A DNA stretch of 47,328 bases from an uncultured Collinsella sp. (GTDB taxonomy: Bacteria > Actinomycetota > Coriobacteriia > Coriobacteriales > Coriobacteriaceae): positions 1-47,328 of the forward strand of contig UQIW01000021.1 of the NCBI GenBank assembly GCA_900541235.1, given 5' to 3'. The notes below the pieces were generated by a model that worked only from the letters and a program-made list of their open reading frames with translations, was not told the DNA's origin and searched no databases. This document shows, one piece after another, positions 42,033-47,328 of this stretch; positions within the stretch are counted from its first letter, which is position 1, and every line of letters begins with the position of its first letter. A program made the position numbers and the translations under genes.

Positions 42033-42044
42033 AGGAAATCACAT

Positions 42045-43610
42045 ATGACACCTGCGCGCTTTGAAATCGGGCAAAAGCATAAGCAGGAGAACGAGGCGGG
42101 TTCCAAGGCTAGTTGGAACACGCCTCGTTCCGATTCACGGCCAACGATGAGCTATCCCTCGCGCATGGCCCTGGCTTTTGCCCTGACATCGCTCATGACG
42201 GTATTGGTGCTGGTGGGCGTAGTCTCCGTTGTATGGGGCACGGTTTTTACGGATTACACGCGCTCCAATATTGTCGAAATCGCCAATTCCGCTGCCGAAA
42301 AGTTGGCAACGTCATATGAGGAAAACGGTTCTTGGACCGCGGGGGAGCTGCGTACGGTCGCGACATCGAGCTTGGTGTCCGACGATCTGGGTATGCAGGT
42401 CGTCAATAAAAAGGGCGTCATCGTCTACGACGACTCGTGGCCCTCGGCAAGCGCTACTGCCGATGTACGCGAAAATCAGGCGACGACCGACGGTACGAGC
42501 GGAAAGAAGGCATCGCACAGTCCAGTCTCGTCTGCTCCCACCGATTCCAATAGTGTTGCCAATGTTGAGATCGTGACGTCCTCCGGCGAGCACGTGGGTC
42601 AGGTCAAATTGTGGGCGATTGGCTCCGATGCCCTGCTCACCAGGGCAGACTCAGCATTCAGAGAGAAGACCTTTAACGCCATGGCCCTTGCCGCGGTTGT
42701 GGCCGTCTGCATCTCGGTCGTTATCGGAGCGCTCATGTCGCGCATGCTCACCAAGCCGATTCATCGTATTACCAGCACTGCCAAGCAGATTCGCGATGGA
42801 GACCTGTCCGCTCGTACGGGCTTGCGCGGCGATGATGAGATCGATCAGCTGGGAGAGACCTTCGACGAGATGGCCACCTCGCTCGAAAAGGATATGAAGC
42901 ACGAGAAGCGCCTGACCTCTGATGTTGCCCACGAGCTGCGTACGCCGCTCATGGCTATGCTTGCAACGGTCGAGGCCATGCAGGACGGCGTGTATCCCAC
43001 CGACGATGAGTATCTGGAGACGGTCGCTTCCGAGACGCGTCGTCTGGCCCGTCTGGTGCAGCAGATGCTCGACCTGTCGCGCATGGAAAACAGTACCGCG
43101 CCGCTCAACCTGGAGCCGGTGGACATGGTGCCGTTTGTGCGTTCGATTGTGAATGGCCAGGAGCGCCTGTTTGCCGACCGTGACCTGCGTTTGCGCTTTG
43201 CAGATGAGACGCAGGGTCACGATGACGTTGTCGAGGCCGATCCCGACATGATCACGCAATGCGTCATCAACCTCATGAGTAATGCCATGCGCTATACCCC
43301 CGAGGGCGGATGGGTCGTGGTGTCGGTGCTCAGTGACCGTAAACACGTCGATATTGCGGTCTCGGACACGGGCATTGGAATCGCCAAGGAAGACCTGTCG
43401 CGCATCTTCGGTCGTTTTTGGCGTGCCGACGCCAGTCGCGCCCGCGAGGCGGGCGGTCTGGGCGTGGGCCTCGCCGTGACCAAGCAGATTGTCGAGCGTC
43501 ATCATGGCTACATATCCGTGGAGTCGGAGCTTGGAAAGGGTACGACTTTTACGATTCATCTGCCTCGCGAGCACACGGCGGACGCGGCATCTACTACAAT
43601 GGAGCACTAG
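42045..43610 (+). CDS. Membrane sensor histidine kinase
   Basis: A 521-aa kinase: a 40-residue polar cytoplasmic leader, TM1 (about 41-64), an extracellular sensor with a Ser/Thr-rich stretch (about 65-208), TM2 (about 212-232), HAMP (to ~285), HisKA with H296 (DVAHELRTPL) and HATPase (NLMSNAMRYTPEGG, SDTGIGIAKEDL, GGLGVGLAVTK). ATG 42045 has AAAGGA upstream. The leader contains an 18-bp RNA hairpin (42089-42130), which is unusual. Confidence 0.94.
   Translation: MTPARFEIGQKHKQENEAGSKASWNTPRSDSRPTMSYPSRMALAFALTSLMTVLVLVGVVSVVWGTVFTDYTRSNIVEIANSAAEKLATSYEENGSWTAGELRTVATSSLVSDDLGMQVVNKKGVIVYDDSWPSASATADVRENQATTDGTSGKKASHSPVSSAPTDSNSVANVEIVTSSGEHVGQVKLWAIGSDALLTRADSAFREKTFNAMALAAVVAVCISVVIGALMSRMLTKPIHRITSTAKQIRDGDLSARTGLRGDDEIDQLGETFDEMATSLEKDMKHEKRLTSDVAHELRTPLMAMLATVEAMQDGVYPTDDEYLETVASETRRLARLVQQMLDLSRMENSTAPLNLEPVDMVPFVRSIVNGQERLFADRDLRLRFADETQGHDDVVEADPDMITQCVINLMSNAMRYTPEGGWVVVSVLSDRKHVDIAVSDTGIGIAKEDLSRIFGRFWRADASRAREAGGLGVGLAVTKQIVERHHGYISVESELGKGTTFTIHLPREHTADAASTTMEH
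42089..42130 (+). repeat. 18-bp stem-loop inside the kinase coding start
   Basis: 42089-42106 (GAACGAGGCGGGTTCCAA) pairs with 42113-42130 at 17 of 18 positions, loop GGCTAG. It covers kinase codons ~15-29. No T-run follows. It could lower kinase translation relative to the regulator. Confidence 0.65.
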
Positions 43611-43719
43611 CTTTTCGCTATTCGGTGAAGGAGGGGTTTCGTCCCTGCCGCTCCGAGTTTGCGAAAACGTGCGGGGAAGAACCCGCATTACTGTCGTATT
43701 TAGGTAAGGAGTGACTCAC

Positions 43720-44607
43720 GTGACAACGATGGAGCGTCGTCCGGATTCCCGTGGCAAGGTTCGTGATATCTATGATGCCGGTGAAAACCTGCTGATGGTC
43801 GCCACCGACCGCATTTCTGCGTTCGACTTCATTCTTCCCGACGAGATTCCGTTTAAGGGAGAGGTGCTCAACCGCATCTCGGCATTCTGGTTCGATAAGT
43901 TTGCCGACATTGTTCCCAACCATCTCGTCTCCATCGATCCGGCGGATTTCCCCGAGGAGTTTGCCGAGTATCGTGACTACCTCGCCGGCCGCGCCATGCT
44001 GGTCAAGAAGGCCCAGACGATTCCTATCGAGTGCATCGTCCGCGGTTATCTGACCGGTTCGGGCAAGAAGACCTATGACGAGAACGGCACCGTCTGCGGC
44101 ATCCAGCTGCCCGAGGGTCTGACCGAGGCCTCCAAGCTTCCCGAGCCGCTGTTCACGCCGTCCACGAAGGCCGAGATCGGTGATCACGACGAGAATATCT
44201 CGTTTGAGCGTTGCTGCGAGATCGTTGGCGAGGACATCGCCACGCAGATTCGCGATCTGTCTCTCAAGATCTACAAGGCTGCTGCCGAGTATGCAGCGAC
44301 CCGTGGCATCATCATTGCCGACACCAAGTTTGAGTTTGGTGTTATCGATGGCAAGGTCACGCTGATCGACGAGTGCCTCACGCCCGACTCCAGCCGTTTC
44401 TGGCCCGCCGCCGGCTACGAGGAGGGCAAGATCCAGCCTAGCTACGACAAGCAATTCGTCCGCAATTGGCTCAAGGCCAACTGGGATATGACGGGGGAGA
44501 CCCCGCACCTGCCCGCCGAGGTCATCGATGGCACGTCCGAGCGCTATCGCGAGGCCTTCCAGATCATCACGGGCTCCCAGTTCACAAGCATGAAGGAGAA
44601 CGCATAA
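43720..44607 (+). CDS. purC: SAICAR synthetase
   Basis: Phosphoribosylaminoimidazole-succinocarboxamide synthase, which joins CAIR and aspartate with ATP. 295 aa, the long eukaryote/actinobacterial-like form. Motifs are RGKVRDIYDAG, ATDRISAFDFILPD, ECIVRGYLTGSG, IIADTKFEFG and DECLTPDSSRFWP. GTG 43720 fits TAAGGAG 8 nt upstream better than the GTG at 43711, which overlaps that site. The stop is immediately followed by the next start. Confidence 0.95.
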   Translation: MTTMERRPDSRGKVRDIYDAGENLLMVATDRISAFDFILPDEIPFKGEVLNRISAFWFDKFADIVPNHLVSIDPADFPEEFAEYRDYLAGRAMLVKKAQTIPIECIVRGYLTGSGKKTYDENGTVCGIQLPEGLTEASKLPEPLFTPSTKAEIGDHDENISFERCCEIVGEDIATQIRDLSLKIYKAAAEYAATRGIIIADTKFEFGVIDGKVTLIDECLTPDSSRFWPAAGYEEGKIQPSYDKQFVRNWLKANWDMTGETPHLPAEVIDGTSERYREAFQIITGSQFTSMKENA

Positions 44608-45183
44608 GTGAGTACCCGTAGCGCCACGAACAAGCGCACGCAATCCCACGAAGTTACCGGGGTTGCGCGCAAGTCCGCCGCATCTGCTAAACCCGCCCGC
44701 CAAGCAGCGAGCTCCGTTCGCGTCGTGCCGGCTTCGTCTAAAGCTCGCCGCAAAGAGCTCGAGAAGGGTGAAAACCTGGAAGGCCTTTCCAAGGAGGAGA
44801 AGCGCGCCCGCAAGGCCAAGCAGCGTGCTCGCGAGGATCGTATCTATACGGTGTCGAATATTCTTCTCAAGCAGGATGAGGACTACACCAAGCGCCGTCG
44901 TATCTGGTGGGCCGTGCTCGCCATCGGCATGGTACTCGTCGTGGCAATTTGGGCTTCGCTCTACTTCGCTCCCGGCGGCACGGTGTCCAGTCCTGTTCAG
45001 ATGGTCGGCATCGTTTTGTCCTATGTCATCATCCTGGGTGACTTTATCTACGACTTCGTTCGTATTCGTCCCTTGCGCAACATGTACCGCGCGCAGGCCG
45101 AGGGCATGTCCGAGAACAAGCTCAACGCTCTTATCGAGCGCTCGGCTGCCGAGGAGGACAAGAAGGACTCCAAGAAGAAGTAG
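44608..45183 (+). CDS. Two-TM membrane protein with basic N-terminus
   Basis: A 191-aa protein of unknown function. It has a ~95-residue Lys/Arg/Ala-rich N-terminal tail with likely helix (LSKEEKRARKAKQRAREDRI), two transmembrane helices (about 98-120 and 127-148) and a charged C-terminal tail ending KKDSKKK. Both tails are predicted cytoplasmic. GTG 44608 directly follows the purC stop with AAGGAG upstream. A role in purine synthesis is not implied by sequence. Confidence 0.7.
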   Translation: MSTRSATNKRTQSHEVTGVARKSAASAKPARQAASSVRVVPASSKARRKELEKGENLEGLSKEEKRARKAKQRAREDRIYTVSNILLKQDEDYTKRRRIWWAVLAIGMVLVVAIWASLYFAPGGTVSSPVQMVGIVLSYVIILGDFIYDFVRIRPLRNMYRAQAEGMSENKLNALIERSAAEEDKKDSKKK

Positions 45184-45213
45184 CGTTTGTATCCATACAT
45201 ATCGCTAAGATAT

Positions 45214-45244
45214 AAGGCGCGTCGTTTTTGCGGCGCGCCTTTTT
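45214..45244 (+). terminator. Intrinsic terminator after purC operon
   Basis: Stem GGCGCGTCG (45216-45224) with CGGCGCGCC (45231-45239), loop TTTTTG, then TTTTT. Confidence 0.85.
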
Positions 45245-45272
45245 ACTGTTCTATAGATAGATGGAGTGGCAC

Positions 45273-46553
45273 ATGATTCGAGCTGCCCTAACGGTCGAGG
45301 AAGCTCTTGAGGGCATGAAGACCCTTGAGCCCAAGATTAAAAATTATGCGCGTCTCGTTGTCCGCAAGGGTGTAAACGTTAAGCCCGGCCAGGAGGTCGT
45401 CGTTCAGTCTCCCGTCGAGTGCGCATCATTTGCGCGCGTGGTGGTTGCGGAGGCTTATGACGCCGGTGCCGGTCACGTGACGGTCATCTGGGCCGACGAC
45501 GCCGTGACGAGGCTTGCGTACGAGCATGTCGAGAAAAGCTATTTTGGGCAGACGCCCGAGTGGAAGCGCATACAGCTGGATTCTCTGGCCCAGGACGGTG
45601 CCTGCTTTATCTTTATCGAGGGTGCTGACCCCGCCGCTCTCAAGGGCATCGATCCTGCCAAGCCCGCTGCCGCTTCCAAGGCGAGGAACACGCAGTGCAA
45701 GATTTTCCGCCGCGGACTGGATTACAACATCAACCCGTGGTGCATTGCCGGAGCGCCGGTCGTGGCTTGGGCGCGCGAGGTGTTCCCGGGAGACGCCGAT
45801 GAGGTTGCAATCTATAAACTATGGATTGCGATTCTGCATACCGCCCGTGCTGACGGCCAAGATCCGGAGAGTGACTGGGAGCTTCACGATGCGGCGTTTG
45901 AAAAGAACCTGCGCTTTCTGAACGAAAATCGTTTCGACTGCCTGCGCTATACCGCTTCGAATGGAACCGACCTGGTAATTGGTATGACGAAGGGGCATGA
46001 GTGGGCCGGCGGTAAGGGCGAGACCCCCGACGGTCACCCCTTCTTCCCCAACATCCCCACCGAGGAGGTCTTCACCTCGCCCGATCGTATGCGTGCTGAC
46101 GGAATCGTCTATTCCGCAATGCCGCTTATCCATCACGGTAACAAGGTCGACGATTTTTGGATCAAGTTCGAGAACGGTCGTGTGGTGGATTACGACGCCC
46201 GTGTGGGAAAGGCGACACTCGCAAGTATCATCGATACTGACGAGGGCGCTGCTCATCTGGGAGAGGTTGCGCTCATTTCCAAGAACACGCCGATTCGCGA
46301 AAGCGGCATCCTGTTCTATGACACGCTCTATGACGAGAATGCCAGCTGCCATCTTGCACTGGGAGTCGGCTTCCCCGAGTGCATTGAGGGTGGATATGAT
46401 ATGTCCAAAGAGGAGCTCATTGAGCATGGCGTCAACGTTTCGAGCACGCACGTCGACTTTATGATCGGTACGGACGACATCGATATTGTGGGCATTACGC
46501 CCGATGGACGCGAAGTTGTGATTTTCCAGAACGGCCAATGGAGTTGGGAATAG
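45273..46553 (+). CDS. M29-family metallo-aminopeptidase
   Basis: A 426-aa aminopeptidase of the PepS/aminopeptidase T family, which removes N-terminal residues using two metal ions. Family stretches include FPNIPTEEVFTSPDR, GEVALI, YDTLYDENASCHLALG and STHVDFMIGT, with the expected Glu, His and Asp ligands visible. ATG 45273 is preceded by GGAG at a 6-nt distance; the ATG at 45261 overlaps that site and is less likely. It follows a terminator, so it should have its own promoter. Confidence 0.92.
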   Translation: MIRAALTVEEALEGMKTLEPKIKNYARLVVRKGVNVKPGQEVVVQSPVECASFARVVVAEAYDAGAGHVTVIWADDAVTRLAYEHVEKSYFGQTPEWKRIQLDSLAQDGACFIFIEGADPAALKGIDPAKPAAASKARNTQCKIFRRGLDYNINPWCIAGAPVVAWAREVFPGDADEVAIYKLWIAILHTARADGQDPESDWELHDAAFEKNLRFLNENRFDCLRYTASNGTDLVIGMTKGHEWAGGKGETPDGHPFFPNIPTEEVFTSPDRMRADGIVYSAMPLIHHGNKVDDFWIKFENGRVVDYDARVGKATLASIIDTDEGAAHLGEVALISKNTPIRESGILFYDTLYDENASCHLALGVGFPECIEGGYDMSKEELIEHGVNVSSTHVDFMIGTDDIDIVGITPDGREVVIFQNGQWSWE

Positions 46554-46581
46554 TCCCAGACCGTGGTACAATGCCACCCGC

Positions 46582-46657
46582 GGGCCGTTAGCTCAGCTGG
46601 CAGAGCAGGGGACTTTTAATCCCAAGGTCCAGGGTTCGAACCCCTGACGGCCCACCA
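46582..46657 (+). tRNA. tRNA-Lys (anticodon TTT)
   Basis: Acceptor GGGCCGT (46582-46588) pairs with ACGGCCC (46647-46653). The anticodon loop CTTTTAA is flanked by a GGGGA/TCCC-type stem, the T-arm is CAGGGTTCGAACCCCTG, and CCA is encoded. Confidence 0.97.
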
Positions 46658-46666
46658 TGGAATAGA

Positions 46667-46696
46667 AAGCGATCAACTCCGGTTGGTCGCTTTTTT
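46667..46696 (+). terminator. Intrinsic terminator 1 after tRNA-Lys
   Basis: An 11-bp stem (46667-46677 with 46682-46692, loop TCCG) with six T. Confidence 0.9.
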
Positions 46697-46902
46697 GTTG
46701 CCGGTGCACGGGTTCGAACCCGTCGGGGCGCGGAGCTGAGTAAACGCGTGAGCGTTTGCCAGCGCAGCGCGCAAGGCGCGAAAGCGCCGCAGCGGCCGCC
46801 TGCGAAGCAGGCTGAACCCCTGACGGCCCACCCAAAGATTGTTGAGACGGTCAACTTCGGTTGGCCGTCTTTTTTGTTGCCGGTGCACGGGTTCGAACCC
46901 GT
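46691..46902. repeat. Hairpin-rich element B within a duplicated tRNA-Lys 3' region
   Basis: A 33-bp exact direct repeat (46691-46723 and 46870-46902) ends in the palindromic T-arm-like ACGGGTTCGAACCCGT. A 19-bp exact copy of the tRNA-Lys 3' end (46638-46656) recurs at 46814-46832. Between them lie hairpins with small loops: AAACGC-GTGA-GCGTTT (46742-46757), GGCGC-GAAA-GCGCC (46775-46788) and GCCTGC-GAA-GCAGGC (46798-46812). The layout parallels element A. Confidence 0.7.
46845..46875 (+). terminator. Intrinsic terminator 2 in the tRNA-Lys duplication
   Basis: An 11-bp stem (46845-46855 with 46860-46870, loop TTCG) with six T. It is homologous to terminator 1, with differing but still paired stem bases. 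Confidence 0.85.
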
Positions 46903-47328
46903 ATCTATCTATATATAAGAACGCTTGGCGAACAAAACCTGCCTTTTACCGACGGGAAACAAATAGCTGATGCTTTTGGAGTAAAGTGGCGCTCCAGAGA
47001 TGACCGATGCCTTAACACCTATAAACCAGCTGGTCATCGCCAATATCAGAAGCCAATGCTTCAGTTATAACCTCAGGGACGCGACTGAGGGACATATTCA
47101 TTTGTGAACAAAATATGGAGTGCCAGATTCCCGCCCCCGGGGCCCCTCCGGTCTGGCAATATATCTCCTTGCCGCGCGGCCCGGTGGAACCGGGAACCAG
47201 CGCAGGCGTGCACCTTGAGAACCGGATACTGCGAGGATGGACACACCAGTTGTGTCGCATCCGGGCAGACATCGAACCATTTGAAATGGTCTAACTTGGA
47301 TTTGTTTTTCGCAAGGCCGCCGAGAGGC
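46903..47328. other. Gene-free tail, possible rRNA operon leader
   Basis: About 425 nt without a convincing gene. It contains CACCTTGAGAACCGGATA near 47212, resembling the short conserved stretch often seen in rRNA leaders and spacers. A stem-loop of GGATGGACACA with TGTGTCGCATCC lies near 47234-47262, and ACCATTTGAAATGGT near 47276. No 16S start motif occurs before the window ends, so the assignment is tentative. Confidence 0.3.

Noticed and set aside
46588..46888. Short minus-strand frames over tRNA-Lys and its duplication (RQGFEPWTLG-like)
   Set aside because: These are the well-known false proteins read from the complement of tRNA T-arms; the same holds for 31262-31510.
46861..47070. 69-codon frame in the tail region
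   Set aside because: It begins inside terminator 2 and the T-arm repeat, has no ribosome site and no recognisable motif.

Overview
The window looks like the replication-origin region of a gut-type actinobacterium of the class Coriobacteriia, most probably Collinsella or a close relative. This is inferred from gene order, moderately high GC, protein style (acidic GyrA ends, a dnaA operon led by a GHKL ATPase, PafBC-like regulators) and the rpmH-rnpA-yidD-yidC-jag-rsmG-parA-parB block. No database search was possible.

Layout. (1) 1-8023, minus strand: gyrA, gyrB, a DUF721/DciA-like gene, recF and dnaN, all reading away from the origin. A ~100-nt imperfect palindrome separates gyrB from gyrA. 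(2) 8024-11711: the origin core. Two AT-rich intergenic patches (8024-8261 and 11367-11609) carry repeated DnaA-box-like 9-mers of the form TTTTCAACA. They flank dnaA and an upstream gene for a GHKL ATPase with a Q/P/Y-rich linker and a C-terminal winged helix. The DnaA DNA-recognition signature is altered (RNHST instead of RDHTT). (3) 11712-16751, plus strand: rpmH, rnpA, yidD, yidC, jag, rsmG, three perfect parS sites, parA, parB and a small membrane protein. (4) 16950-27441: rlmN, ddl, an exonuclease-helicase of the DinG type with four putative Fe-S cysteines, a convergent PafB/PafC-like WYL regulator pair, and a large membrane protein with an M28-peptidase-like fold. That fold has lost most metal ligands and is split by about 650 disordered residues.

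(5) 27508-36594: a surface-protein zone interrupted by housekeeping genes. It holds a thioester-domain adhesin with Cna-B-like repeats and an LPATG signal, tRNA-Gly(CCC), purB, and a BIG_2-repeat surface protein with an LANTG-type signal. A run of ten G lies in the predicted promoter spacer of the last gene, a classic phase-variation arrangement. (6) 36841-43610, signalling: a membrane-tethered solute-binding protein overlapping a GGDEF diguanylate cyclase gene, a TSCPD-family protein overlapping a Tat lipoprotein gene, and an OmpR/histidine-kinase pair. (7) 43720-47328: purC, a two-TM membrane protein, an M29 aminopeptidase, tRNA-Lys(TTT) with a partly duplicated 3' region, and a gene-free tail that may be the leader of an rRNA operon lying beyond the window.

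The most interesting signals are the poly-G promoter, the GHKL-wHTH protein at the origin together with the altered DnaA/DnaA-box pair, the split pseudo-peptidase, the solute-binding-protein/GGDEF module, and two related hairpin-rich elements immediately downstream of the tRNA terminators.
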